The notes beneath the pieces are model-generated. The model was not told the DNA's origin. It did no database searches and worked only from the letters and a program-made list of their open reading frames with translations. From RYN-111 sp046723735 (GTDB lineage: Bacteria; Actinomycetota; Actinomycetes; Mycobacteriales; SCTD01), in contig JBKOVB010000052.1 of NCBI GenBank assembly GCA_046723735.1, positions 1-31,475 on the forward strand: DNA of 31,475 bases, in the 5' to 3' direction. Shown in pieces: positions 6,843 to 14,625 of the stretch; position 1 is the stretch's first letter, and every line of letters begins with the position of its first letter. The position numbers and the translations under genes were made by a program.

Positions 6843-7910
6843 TCACGGCCGCACCGGGTCCGACTCCCGTTGAGCGGGCGCCACCCACGTGACCGGCGGG
6901 CCGTGCCCCTGCGCGTCCGCGAGGTGCACGGTGCCGCCGTCCGGCCAGCGGCGCAGCCGCACGCGGAACACCCAGCGCCCGGCGTCGACGCGCTCGGGCT
7001 CCATGCTGGCCCGGACCAGTGGCGCCGCCTCGGTGGCCTGAGCCCCCACCTGCTCGAGCAGCGCGTCGACGGCGCTCCGCTCGTCCGGGTCGACGTACTG
7101 CCAGACCACGCTGTGCCAAACGACGGTGGCGGCGTCGTCCGGACGGCAGGGGAGCTCGCGCTGCAGGAACTCCAGGGCTCCGGCCCGCTCGACGGTCGCG
7201 GGTACGCGGGCGGCCAGGTCCAGTGCGCCGCGCAGCCGCGCGAGCCGCTCCGGCTGGTCGGCCCAGACGTAGGACGTCAGCGTCAGCCGGCCCTCCTCGG
7301 TGGTGGGGTCGAGCGGGTTGGGGTCGCAGCCGCGGCGGGCACGGACCTCGAGCGGCCGGGGAGCTGGCCAGGCCCCGTGCCATGGCTGCTCGAGACGCAC
7401 CGGGCTGTCCGGGTCCCCCAGGACGGTGTCGTGGACGTCGTAGCGGAAGCTGTCGCAGCGCAGGTTGAGGCCGGCCGAGGCTCCGAGCTCGAGCAGGTGC
7501 ACGGGCTCCGGGACGTGCAGCAGGACGCCGTACAGCACCGCCGACCGCCCGACCTCGTTGGTCTGCACCGGCCGGGCGACCAGCTCGCGCAGGCGCGCGA
7601 GGTGCTCGACGCAGGTCTGCGCGGCCGCCGGCCAGACCTTCTCCACGTCCGCCGCGCCACCGACGCTCGGGTAGTGCTGGGCGAGCTCCGGCGCCACGCC
7701 CTCCAGGACGAGGCGGTGCAGCGCGCCGGCGAGCCGGAGCGCCGGCACGCTGCCGGCCGGCTGGTCCGCGTGCGGCCCTATCAGGTCGGCGACCACACCG
7801 CCCGCCGCGAGGTCATCCGCCGCACCCTCGAGCAGCGCCCCGGTCAGCGCGCTGCCATAGCTGCGGCAGGCGCGCGCCTGCTCACGCAGGCGGGTCTCGA
7901 GATCAGCCAC
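6843..7910 (-). CDS. DUF2332 family protein
   Basis: 355 residues matching the DUF2332 family. The protein is mostly alpha-helical at the N-terminus (REQARACRSYGSALTGALL). A Rossmann-like glycine loop follows, HLLELGASAGLNLRCD (about residues 135-150), then the family-typical RRGCDPNPLDP and YVWADQPERL, and a late VVWHSVVWQYV strand. The ELGASAGLN loop looks like an S-adenosylmethionine-binding motif I, so a methyltransferase-like role is plausible but unproven. No signal peptide is present. GTG 7908-7910 is the first start outside the divergent DUF4262 gene. The coding frame stays open much further upstream only because of the high GC content. It faces the DUF4262 gene across 126 bp. Confidence 0.8.
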   Translation of the reverse strand: MADLETRLREQARACRSYGSALTGALLEGAADDLAAGGVVADLIGPHADQPAGSVPALRLAGALHRLVLEGVAPELAQHYPSVGGAADVEKVWPAAAQTCVEHLARLRELVARPVQTNEVGRSAVLYGVLLHVPEPVHLLELGASAGLNLRCDSFRYDVHDTVLGDPDSPVRLEQPWHGAWPAPRPLEVRARRGCDPNPLDPTTEEGRLTLTSYVWADQPERLARLRGALDLAARVPATVERAGALEFLQRELPCRPDDAATVVWHSVVWQYVDPDERSAVDALLEQVGAQATEAAPLVRASMEPERVDAGRWVFRVRLRRWPDGGTVHLADAQGHGPPVTWVAPAQRESDPVRP

Positions 7911-8036
7911 GTCCGACAGCCTGGCGCAGCCGTCCACACCCGCGGCGACCGGCCCGCCGTGTCCACGGGAAGCCGCCGCCGCCGCGGCAGCGCAGGCCGT
8001 CACCGGCCAGCCTCCTGCACCGGCGAAGGAGGTCGC

Positions 8037-8516
8037 ATGGACGCTCGGTTGCAGGCCTGGTTGGACCAGGAGGAGGCGCGCACGCGCGACGCCGTACGAC
8101 GGGTCGGCTGGGCCATCGAGTACGTGATCGGCGAGCCCGAGGAGCAGCGCTGCTCGCTCGCGTACACCATCGGACTGTTCGGCCTGGGCCACCCCGAGCT
8201 GGTCGTGCTCGGCCTCGACCCGCACACCACGGCCGGCCTGCTGAACGAGGTCGGTCGTCAGGTCCGGGAGGGGCGCGACCTGGTGGTGGGCGAGCTGCTG
8301 TCCTTCCCCGAGTGGCCGCACCGCGTCACCGTCGAGCGGGTGCCCAACCCAGGGGAGATCCTGTTCGCGGCCAATCGCTACTACCGACGACCCGACCAGG
8401 CTTCCGTGCCTGCGCTGCAGCTCACCTACGACGACGTCGGCGGCCGGTTCCCGTGGGAGGAGGGGTATGCCAACGCCGACTGGGTGCAGCCGCGTCCCGG
8501 GAGCTACACGGCCTAG
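8037..8516 (+). CDS. DUF4262 domain-containing protein
   Basis: 159 residues of the DUF4262 family, function unknown. Recognisable parts: an N-terminal helix, then 'GWAIEYVIG' and SLAYTIGLFGLGHPELVVLGL. This 'YTIGL...HPEL' signature defines the family and is followed by a middle segment (VVGELLSFPEWPHRV) and a QLTYDDVGGRFPWEEGY C-terminus. No signal peptide or membrane helix is seen. The start is well supported: AAGGAGG at 8026-8032 lies 4 nt before ATG 8037. The TAG stop shares the palindrome CTAG with the stop of the convergent SUFU-domain gene, so no spacer separates the two coding regions. Confidence 0.88.
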   Translation: MDARLQAWLDQEEARTRDAVRRVGWAIEYVIGEPEEQRCSLAYTIGLFGLGHPELVVLGLDPHTTAGLLNEVGRQVREGRDLVVGELLSFPEWPHRVTVERVPNPGEILFAANRYYRRPDQASVPALQLTYDDVGGRFPWEEGYANADWVQPRPGSYTA

Positions 8517-9091
8517 TGCAGATCGACCTCGGGACGCCGAGGGTCGCGCAGGTCCAGGCCCTGTGTGAGCCAGCGCTGCTCGAGCGCCTCGGCGCCGTGC
8601 ACGCGCTTCCAGGCCGCCTCGTTCGCCGTCATCGGCAGCAGCGGCAGGAACCGCACGGGCTCCTCTGCCTCGAGCGCCAAGTCGGGCACGAGCCCGCCGC
8701 TCGCCCCCACCAGCACGGCGGTGAAGCGACTGCCGTCCCACAACGGCTCGCCCAGGTCGAGGGCGGAGCCCGGCACGATCACCACGCCCTCGACGGCGGG
8801 GCTCGCCGCGAGCGTCGCCAACCGGCGCAGCACGGTGTCCTGACCACCCCGGACGCTGAGCACGAGCTCGGCCCGCGGTCCGTGCTGGGAGACGAGCTCG
8901 GCGCCGGGGTCGCCCATGGGAGCTCGCGACATGCCGACGGTGGCGTAGCGCACGACACCGTCGTCGGGGCCGAACCGGAGCACGTCGACGCGGTCCGTGC
9001 CGACGAAGCTCACGCTCGCCCGTCCGCTGTCGGGACCGAAGCTCGCGACGAGGTGCGCCTCGACCAGCGTCAGCACCGCGTCGCCGTCCAC
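8513..9091 (-). CDS. Suppressor-of-fused (SUFU) domain protein
   Basis: 192 residues of the bacterial suppressor-of-fused domain family (SUFU-like). Family-like segments: VLRFGPDDGVVRYATVGMSRAP near residue 40, AELVLSVRGGQDTVLRRLATLAASP in the middle, and the very conserved VRFLPLLPMTANEAAWKRVHG near the C-terminus. In bacteria these proteins often sit in toxin-immunity or housekeeping contexts. No toxin is adjacent here, so I assign no function. The start is GTG 9089-9091, which gives the standard family N-terminus, and a TAGCGT lies 7 nt upstream (possible leaderless promoter). It converges on the DUF4262 gene with overlapping stop codons. Confidence 0.8.
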   Translation of the reverse strand: MDGDAVLTLVEAHLVASFGPDSGRASVSFVGTDRVDVLRFGPDDGVVRYATVGMSRAPMGDPGAELVSQHGPRAELVLSVRGGQDTVLRRLATLAASPAVEGVVIVPGSALDLGEPLWDGSRFTAVLVGASGGLVPDLALEAEEPVRFLPLLPMTANEAAWKRVHGAEALEQRWLTQGLDLRDPRRPEVDLH

Positions 9092-9098
9092 GGCCGAG

Positions 9099-9104
9099 AC
9101 GCTA
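9099..9104 (-). promoter_or_regulatory. Putative -10 element (TAGCGT) of the SUFU-domain gene
   Basis: TAGCGT on the minus strand, then 7 nt (CTCGGCC), then GTG. It is consistent with leaderless initiation. Confidence 0.4.
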
Positions 9105-9161
9105 CCGACCCTTGCGTCCGAAGGAGCGGCAGGTCCAGGAGGGCCCCAGCGGACACACCGC

Positions 9162-11363
9162 TCAGGGGGTGGTCGCGACGCTCCTCGGGGCCGGGCCGAG
9201 CGGCTTCCCGCCGTACACGACCTTGCCGGAGGCGTCCTGGAACGTCAGCCAGCCCAACGCGCCGCGCTGCCCGATCCCCGGCTTGGCGTAGTCGCACACC
9301 CCCGTCGGGAACGCCTTCTTCAGCTCCGCCCACTGCGCGTCGGTGAAGGGCACGTCGTAGTCGTCACGTCGCAGCGGCTTGAGCTGGCAGGCCAGCACGT
9401 CGTCGGTGAGCGGCCCGCCGGCGGCGATGCGGGGCGAGGCGTAGGCCGCGACCGTCTGGTCGCAGGCCTCCGAGGGCAGGGACACCCCCGCCCCGTCGGT
9501 GCAGCGGTCGCCGACGGAGCTCGGCCTGTCCTGGAGGATCTTGCGGGCCAGGGGGATCGCGCGGTGGTCGCGGTCGACCCGGTCGAGCCAGGTGTCGAGA
9601 GCGAAGATCGCCTCGTCAGCAAACGCGGGGTCGCCGATGAGCGGGACCTGGCCCCGCCACAGCACCTGGTTGGCCGCGGTGCCGAAGTTGCGCAGCAGCC
9701 GGGCCCGCAGCGCGTAGGTCCGGTACACGTCGTGGAAGGCCCCCGGGTCCGGGCCCCGCAGGTCGATGATCGCGACCTTGTCGAGGTTGTTCGCGCTGTC
9801 GACCGCGCCCGCTGTGTAGGCCCGCTGCAGGCCGGGCAGATCGCCCTTGATCCGCTCCGGGCTCGGGTCGCCCTTGATGTCGATGCCGCCGACCCGGCTG
9901 TTCAGGTCCACGAACTGGGCCGGCGAGACGAGGCCTTGCCGCAGGCCCGACAGGCCGTACTGGATGCCGACGTTGCCGAGGGCGCGATTGGCAAACCCGT
10001 CCTTGCGCTTGCCGAACAGGTTGACCATGTAGTCCTGGAGCGTGCACTTGACGCCGCGCGGGTTGGTCTGCGGGTCGTAGACCTGGCCGCTGGGGACGCC
10101 CGGGCAGCTGCGCGACGGGTCGCTGCTGTTGGGGATGACGTTCGTGAACGTCACCGGGTTGGCGATGTTCGGGTGGCCCATCACCTGCGACATGGCGACC
10201 GGGTCCCACACCGTGCCTGGCGTCCACGAGCCGGGGTTCTGGAAATAGTGCAGCAGCATGAGGTAGTCGACGTACTGCTGCGCGGAGCTCCAGGCGTCGG
10301 TGAACGAGCACTGCGGGCTGATGCCCTGGTAGATCCCCGGGTAGGCGTTGGCCACCTGCTGCTGCACGAGCGAGCCGCCCGAGCAGCCGGAGCCGATGGT
10401 GTAGCGCAGCGTGCCGTACTGCTCGATGACGCGCTCCTTCGTCATGAGCAGCGACTCGGCCTGCGTGAGGATGTTGCAGTTATGGCCGGCGTTGTCGAGG
10501 GCGTGGCTGGCCACCACGAACCCGGCGCCCAGCGCCTTGGTGTCCATCACGTCCGGCGCCGAAGCGGACTCGTACTGCGTGTCGCAGCTCGCGCCGTGGG
10601 TGAGCACCAGCTTGTGGTTGAACTGGGGCTGGGGCTTCACCGCCGTCCACGGCTTGCCCGGCTGGTACAGCGCCGCGATCGTGTACTCGTCGCGGTCGAG
10701 GAAGCCCTCCTCCACGCGCACGATGAACGGCACCGTCACGCCGGTCTGCGTAGTCGTGGTCGCGATCAGCTGGGACGGCGGCGGGTTGCTGGGGTCGTAG
10801 TTCTGGAAGGACGAGGCCACGCCCGACCCGGCGGCGCTGATCCCGACCTGTGCCGTGCCCACCGGCAGGTAGTGGTAGCTGTACGACGGCGCCTTGTGGC
10901 ACTGCTTGCCGCTGGTGCCCGCGGCGCACGCCCAGGGCTGGATCTGCGGCCCGGAGAAGACCGGGCCGTCGATCGAGTGGTTCGTGATGGTGAGCCGCCC
11001 TGTGCGGCCGTCAGGGAGGCGCACCACGAGCTCCGACCGACCAGGTCGCAGCCCAGTGAGCAGGGCCTCCATGGTCCCGTCCGACCCGCGTGTGAACCTC
11101 CCGCCAACGTCGCGCCCGTCGAGACGGACGGTGGGCTGCGCCACCGCCACCGCCACCCCGGGAGGCATGTCGACGTGCGACCAGTCCGACGGGATGTCGA
11201 TGCGCACGAGGGCGTCACCGCCGGAGACGAGGTCGGCGCGGTTCGAGAGAACCTCGATGCGGACCTCGCCCCGGGCCGCGGAGGCCTGAGGCAGGAACGG
11301 CAGGGCGGCGGCGGTCAGCGTCGTGACAGCGGCGAGCAAGCGGGTACGGCGGGGCAGGCGCAC
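9162..11363 (-). CDS. Secreted DUF6351 family protein, probable esterase-like fold
   Basis: 733 residues. A signal peptide opens the protein (basic RRTR, then LLAAVTTLTAAALPFL, ending near QASA). The mature part has an Ig-like beta region (about 35-120) and a long catalytic-looking region rich in Cys. IGSGCSGGSLV contains a G-C-S-G-G elbow that recalls the Gly-x-Ser-x-Gly nucleophile of tannase/feruloyl esterases, where a Cys precedes the Ser. I do not see the partner His-Cys motif of that family, so the enzyme class is uncertain. I recall the family as DUF6351. The GTG start at 11361-11363 is set by GGAGG at 11368-11372, 4 nt upstream. Upstream lies a strong hairpin, so it forms its own unit. 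Confidence 0.75.
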   Translation of the reverse strand: MRLPRRTRLLAAVTTLTAAALPFLPQASAARGEVRIEVLSNRADLVSGGDALVRIDIPSDWSHVDMPPGVAVAVAQPTVRLDGRDVGGRFTRGSDGTMEALLTGLRPGRSELVVRLPDGRTGRLTITNHSIDGPVFSGPQIQPWACAAGTSGKQCHKAPSYSYHYLPVGTAQVGISAAGSGVASSFQNYDPSNPPPSQLIATTTTQTGVTVPFIVRVEEGFLDRDEYTIAALYQPGKPWTAVKPQPQFNHKLVLTHGASCDTQYESASAPDVMDTKALGAGFVVASHALDNAGHNCNILTQAESLLMTKERVIEQYGTLRYTIGSGCSGGSLVQQQVANAYPGIYQGISPQCSFTDAWSSAQQYVDYLMLLHYFQNPGSWTPGTVWDPVAMSQVMGHPNIANPVTFTNVIPNSSDPSRSCPGVPSGQVYDPQTNPRGVKCTLQDYMVNLFGKRKDGFANRALGNVGIQYGLSGLRQGLVSPAQFVDLNSRVGGIDIKGDPSPERIKGDLPGLQRAYTAGAVDSANNLDKVAIIDLRGPDPGAFHDVYRTYALRARLLRNFGTAANQVLWRGQVPLIGDPAFADEAIFALDTWLDRVDRDHRAIPLARKILQDRPSSVGDRCTDGAGVSLPSEACDQTVAAYASPRIAAGGPLTDDVLACQLKPLRRDDYDVPFTDAQWAELKKAFPTGVCDYAKPGIGQRGALGWLTFQDASGKVVYGGKPLGPAPRSVATTP

Positions 11364-11431
11364 GAGGCCTCCTGGGGCGAGGACGTCTCGGGTGCCTTTC
11401 GACGTCGCCGCCGCCGTACCTGCCTCATGGA

Positions 11432-11480
11432 CAAGGCGAAAGCCCACCTCCGACCGGGGTCGGGGTGGGCTTTCGCCTTG
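11432..11480. terminator. Strong hairpin terminator after the acyl-CoA dehydrogenase gene
   Basis: A perfect 17-bp inverted repeat: arms 11432-11448 and 11464-11480, beginning CAAGGCGAAAGCCCACC on the plus strand. The loop itself pairs (CCGACC/GGTCGG), extending the stem to about 23 bp with one bulge. It lies 19 bp past the acyl-CoA dehydrogenase stop on the minus strand and upstream of the DUF6351 gene. It lacks a long U tract, as is common in actinomycetes. Confidence 0.85.
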
Positions 11481-11498
11481 ATCGCCGCTGGAGTGGGG

Positions 11499-12701
11499 TC
11501 AGCCCTTGCGGCCGTACTCCCGGAGCAGGCCGCGGCTGATGATGGTCTTCTGGATCTCCGAGGTGCCCTCGCCGATGAGCAGGAACGGCGCCTCGCGCAT
11601 GAGGCGCTCGATCTCGTACTCCTTGGAGTAGCCGTAACCGCCGTGGATCCGGAACGACTCCTGGGTGACCTCGGCGCAGTACTCGCTGGCGAGCAGCTTG
11701 GCCATGCCGGCCTCGACGTCGTTGCGCTTGCCCTCGTCCTTGAGCCGTGCGGCGTTGACCATGAGCGCGTGGGCCGCCTCGACCTTGGTGGCCATCTCGG
11801 CCAGCTTGAACTGGATGGCCTGGTGCCCGACGAGCTGCTTGCCGAAGGTCTCGCGGGTCTGCGCGTAGGCGATCGCGAGCTCGAAGGCGCGGATCGAGAT
11901 GCCGCAGGCGCGGGCGGCGACGTTGACGCGGCCGACCTCGACGCCGTCCATCATCTGGTAGAAGCCCTTGCCGCGGCCGTCCTCGCCGCCGAGGATCGAC
12001 GCGGCCGGCACGCGGGCGCCCTCGAGGACCATCTCGGTGGTCTCGACGCCCTTGTAACCCATCTTGTCGATCTTGCCGGGGATGGTGACCCCGGGGGCCG
12101 TCTGGCCGAAGCCCGGCTCCTTCTCGAGCAGGAACGTCGTCATGTTCTTGTAGACCGAGTCGCCGCCCTCGTCGGTCTTGACCAGCGTGGCGATGAGCCC
12201 GGCGCGGGCGCCGTTGGTCAGCCACATCTTCTGGCCGTCGAGGACGTACTCGTCGCCGTCCCGGACACCACGGCTCTTGATGCCGGCGACGTCCGACCCG
12301 CAACCGGGCTCGGACATCGAGAAGCCGCCGCGGATCTCGCCGGTCGCCATCTTCGGCAGCAGCCGGGACTTCTGCTCGTCGGTGCCGTGCTGCTTGAGCA
12401 TGTACGCGACGATGAAGTGGGTGTTGATGACGCCGGAGACGCTCATCCACCCGCGCGCGATCTCCTCGACGACCAGGGCGTAGGTGAGGAGGGACTCGCC
12501 GAGCCCGCCGTACTCCTCGGGGATCATGAGGCCGAACAGCCCCATCTCCTTCATGCCCTCGACGATCGCCTCGGGGAACTCATCCTTGTGCTCGAGCTCG
12601 GTGGCGTAGGGGATGATCTCCTTGTCCACGAAGGTGCGGACCGTCGACAGGATCTCCTGCTGGACCTCGGTGAGGCCCTCGGTCGTCGCCAGGCGTGCCA
12701 T
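11499..12701 (-). CDS. Acyl-CoA dehydrogenase
   Basis: 400 residues, full length for the short/medium-chain acyl-CoA dehydrogenase family (FAD-dependent alpha,beta-dehydrogenation of acyl-CoA, electrons to ETF). Landmarks: MIPEEYGGLG (about 59-68), the FAD/substrate signature FSMSEPGCGSDVAGIKS, DGQKMWLTNG, RETFGKQLVGHQAIQFKLAEM, RIHGGYGYSKEYEIERLMREA, and the catalytic base Glu of GEGTSEIQ at about residue 378. The protein resembles branched-chain or FadE19-like enzymes that neighbour MaoC and CitE-type genes elsewhere. ATG 12699-12701 has a GAGGGAG site 7 nt upstream. It is monocistronic: a terminator hairpin follows, and a small inverted repeat that may be an operator precedes it. Confidence 0.92.
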   Translation of the reverse strand: MARLATTEGLTEVQQEILSTVRTFVDKEIIPYATELEHKDEFPEAIVEGMKEMGLFGLMIPEEYGGLGESLLTYALVVEEIARGWMSVSGVINTHFIVAYMLKQHGTDEQKSRLLPKMATGEIRGGFSMSEPGCGSDVAGIKSRGVRDGDEYVLDGQKMWLTNGARAGLIATLVKTDEGGDSVYKNMTTFLLEKEPGFGQTAPGVTIPGKIDKMGYKGVETTEMVLEGARVPAASILGGEDGRGKGFYQMMDGVEVGRVNVAARACGISIRAFELAIAYAQTRETFGKQLVGHQAIQFKLAEMATKVEAAHALMVNAARLKDEGKRNDVEAGMAKLLASEYCAEVTQESFRIHGGYGYSKEYEIERLMREAPFLLIGEGTSEIQKTIISRGLLREYGRKG

Positions 12702-12717
12702 CGTCGTGCTCCCTCGT

Positions 12718-12731
12718 GGACAGGTGTGTCC
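12718..12731. promoter_or_regulatory. Small inverted repeat upstream of the acyl-CoA dehydrogenase gene
   Basis: GGACA-GGTG-TGTCC, arms perfect over 5 bp, lies 17-30 bp upstream of the ATG. A further GGGACAC copy occurs about 10 bp away. A TetR-type operator is possible, but the arms are short and chance is not excluded. Confidence 0.35.
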
Positions 12732-12744
12732 TGCCAGTGTCCCA

Positions 12745-12766
12745 CCGGCTACTCGCCGGTAGCCGG
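12745..12766 (-). terminator. Possible terminator of the SDR-PhzF-EamA operon
   Basis: 8-bp perfect stem (CCGGCTAC / GTAGCCGG) with a 6-nt loop, about 25 bp past the EamA stop on the minus strand. No U tract is present. It also lies upstream of the acyl-CoA dehydrogenase gene. Confidence 0.45.
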
Positions 12767-12791
12767 CCCGCCCGGGTGAGAACGGTCACGC

Positions 12792-13712
12792 CTACTCGAC
12801 GGGCACGCCCTGCCTCCCACCGCTGATGACGACGGCCAGCCCGGCCACCAGCAGCGCCACCGCCGGGACGGCCAGCCAGCTGATGGACTGGCCTGGCACG
12901 AACAGCGCCGCAATGAGCGCCGCCCCGGGGATCTCGAACAGGATCGACAGGCTGACCACCGTGGGGCTGGTGGTGCGCAGCACCGCGTTGAACAGCGAGT
13001 GCCCCAGCAGCTGGGCGCCGGCGGTGAGGGCGATCAGCTTGACCCAGTCGCTCGCCGCGTAGCCCGTCAGCGTGCTGCCAGCGAGCAGGCAGGTCAGGAG
13101 CAGCAGCAGCGCCGTGGTCGAGTAGCAGACCGTGGTGTACGTCGTGGTGCTGACGGTCCGCCGTACCTCTGCGCCGACCGTGACATAGGCCGCGGCGAAG
13201 ACCGCACCCACCAGCGCGAGGGCGTCGCCCAGCAGCGCGTCGCCGGAGACGGTCAGGTCCGCACCAGTCAGGAGCACGGTGCCGAGGAGCGCGACCGCGA
13301 TGCCGAGCCACACGCGCACTGGGACGACGTCGCCGCGCAACCGCGCGATGAGCGCGGACCACACGGGTTGGGTGGCCACGAGCGCGGTGGCGCTGGCGAC
13401 GCTGGTGTAGCTGATCGACGAGATCCAGGTCCCGAAGTGCAGCGCCAGCATCAGCCCGGCCAGCAGCGCGAACCGCCATTCCCGGCGGTTCAGCGTGAGC
13501 AGCTCGGAGCGCCGTCGCACCAGCACGTACGGCGTGAGCACCGCACTCGCCATGGCGTTGCGCCAGAAGGCGATCGCCAGAGCCGGTACGGCGGCCATCG
13601 CCGCGATGAGCGGACCGCTGGTCGAGACCGCGAGCAGGGCCACCGCGAGGGTGAGCCCGTCGCGGGAGGAGGGCATCGCGAGGCCACGGGCTGAAGACGT
13701 CGGCGCGGCCAC
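12792..13712 (-). CDS. EamA family (DMT superfamily) transporter
   Basis: About 306 residues with ten hydrophobic helices in two repeated halves, as in EamA drug/metabolite transporters. Examples are LTLAVALLAVSTSGPLIA (helix 1), FALLAGLMLALHFGTWI (helix 3), SATALVATQPVWSALIA (the family's conserved 'ALVATQPVW'), and FEIPGAALIAALFVPG in the second half. It sits in the cytoplasmic membrane, probably exporting a small metabolite. The start is uncertain. GTG 13710-13712 has GGGGGAGG 8 nt upstream and is preferred; GTG 13760 (22 nt after the PhzF stop) and ATG 13676 are alternatives. It is the last gene of an SDR-PhzF-EamA operon. Confidence 0.85.
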   Translation of the reverse strand: MAAPTSSARGLAMPSSRDGLTLAVALLAVSTSGPLIAAMAAVPALAIAFWRNAMASAVLTPYVLVRRRSELLTLNRREWRFALLAGLMLALHFGTWISSISYTSVASATALVATQPVWSALIARLRGDVVPVRVWLGIAVALLGTVLLTGADLTVSGDALLGDALALVGAVFAAAYVTVGAEVRRTVSTTTYTTVCYSTTALLLLLTCLLAGSTLTGYAASDWVKLIALTAGAQLLGHSLFNAVLRTTSPTVVSLSILFEIPGAALIAALFVPGQSISWLAVPAVALLVAGLAVVISGGRQGVPVE

Positions 13713-13782
13713 GCCGGCATCCTCCCCCAGGGCCGCACCGCCGGCTTCGGACGTGCTCACTCCCCCGGCTTCGTGCCCGGGG

Positions 13783-14625
13783 TCAGAGGTCGGGGACGAC
13801 GATCTCCCCGCGCGCCACCGGCACCGTCGTACCGCTGACCGTCGTGCGGACCGCGGCGCCTGCCACGACGTCGACCTCGCACACCATCGTGGACGGGCGG
13901 CCCATCTCGACGCCCTGGGTGACGACGTACCCGTGCGTGCCGTCTGCCAGCAGGCCGCTGCCCGCGAGGTAGACGCCCAGCGCCAGCGCGGCCGAGCCGG
14001 TGGCCGGGTCCTCGGGGACGCCGGAGCCCGGCGCGAACATGCGCACCCGCGCGTCGGTGCCGTCCCAGGCCACCACCGAGACGCCCGTGGCGCCGACCGC
14101 GGTGATCGCCGGCAGGTCCGGTTGCACGCGGGCCAGCGCCTCGGGCCGCACCAGCAGGAAGGCGAACTCCACACCCGTGCCCGCGAATCGCGGGTCCGGC
14201 CCGGCGACGTCCTCGGGCTCCAGGCCCAGGGCCGCCAGCAGCAACGCCGGGTCGAGCGGCTCGCCGATCGTCGGGTCGCCGCCGGTGAGCGTGACGCGCT
14301 CCCCGACGTCGACGGGCAGCAGGCCGGCGCCGCACGCCTGCACGTTGGGGCCGGCGACGATCCGGCCGAGCCGGTGCAGCACCGAGGCGGCCCCGACCGA
14401 GGGGTGGCCCGCGAACGGGAGCTCGGTCGAGGGCGTGAAGATGCGCAGCCCGTAGGTCGCGCCCTCCGGCGCCCGCAGCGGGAACGCGGTCTCGGACAGG
14501 TTGAACTCGCGGGCGAGCGCCTGCAGCTGCGCGGTGCTCAGGTCGTCGGCGTCGAGCACGACGGCGAGCGGGTTGCCGGCGAAAGGCCGGTCCGTGAAGA
14601 CGTCGACCACCTCGTACTGAAGCAT
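13783..14625 (-). CDS. PhzF family protein (isomerase/epimerase-like)
   Basis: 280 residues, the standard length of the PhzF family with its two diaminopimelate-epimerase-like halves. Visible signatures: VDVFTDRPFAGNPLAVV at the N-terminus, catalytic Glu45 in NLSETAFP, LPFAGHPSVGAA, and the second-half motif VPEDPATGSAALALGVYLA. Members isomerise small ring or amino-acid-derived compounds. PhzF itself acts in phenazine synthesis, but no phenazine genes are here, so that pathway should not be assumed. ATG 14623-14625 overlaps the SDR stop as ATGA, so the two are coupled. The neighbouring EamA exporter could handle a product or substrate of this pair (inference). Confidence 0.92.
   Translation of the reverse strand: MLQYEVVDVFTDRPFAGNPLAVVLDADDLSTAQLQALAREFNLSETAFPLRAPEGATYGLRIFTPSTELPFAGHPSVGAASVLHRLGRIVAGPNVQACGAGLLPVDVGERVTLTGGDPTIGEPLDPALLLAALGLEPEDVAGPDPRFAGTGVEFAFLLVRPEALARVQPDLPAITAVGATGVSVVAWDGTDARVRMFAPGSGVPEDPATGSAALALGVYLAGSGLLADGTHGYVVTQGVEMGRPSTMVCEVDVVAGAAVRTTVSGTTVPVARGEIVVPDL

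Noticed and set aside
6833..6846. Inverted repeat GTGAC-CGCC-GTCAC as a terminator for DUF2332
   Set aside because: It overlaps the stop codon, has 5-bp arms and no U tract; chance is adequate.
8997..12779. A 1260-codon open frame on the plus strand opposite the DUF6351 and acyl-CoA dehydrogenase genes
   Set aside because: It has repetitive Arg/Val/Asp/His-rich composition without any domain and lies antisense to two clearly conserved genes. GC-rich DNA has few stop codons in the complementary frame.
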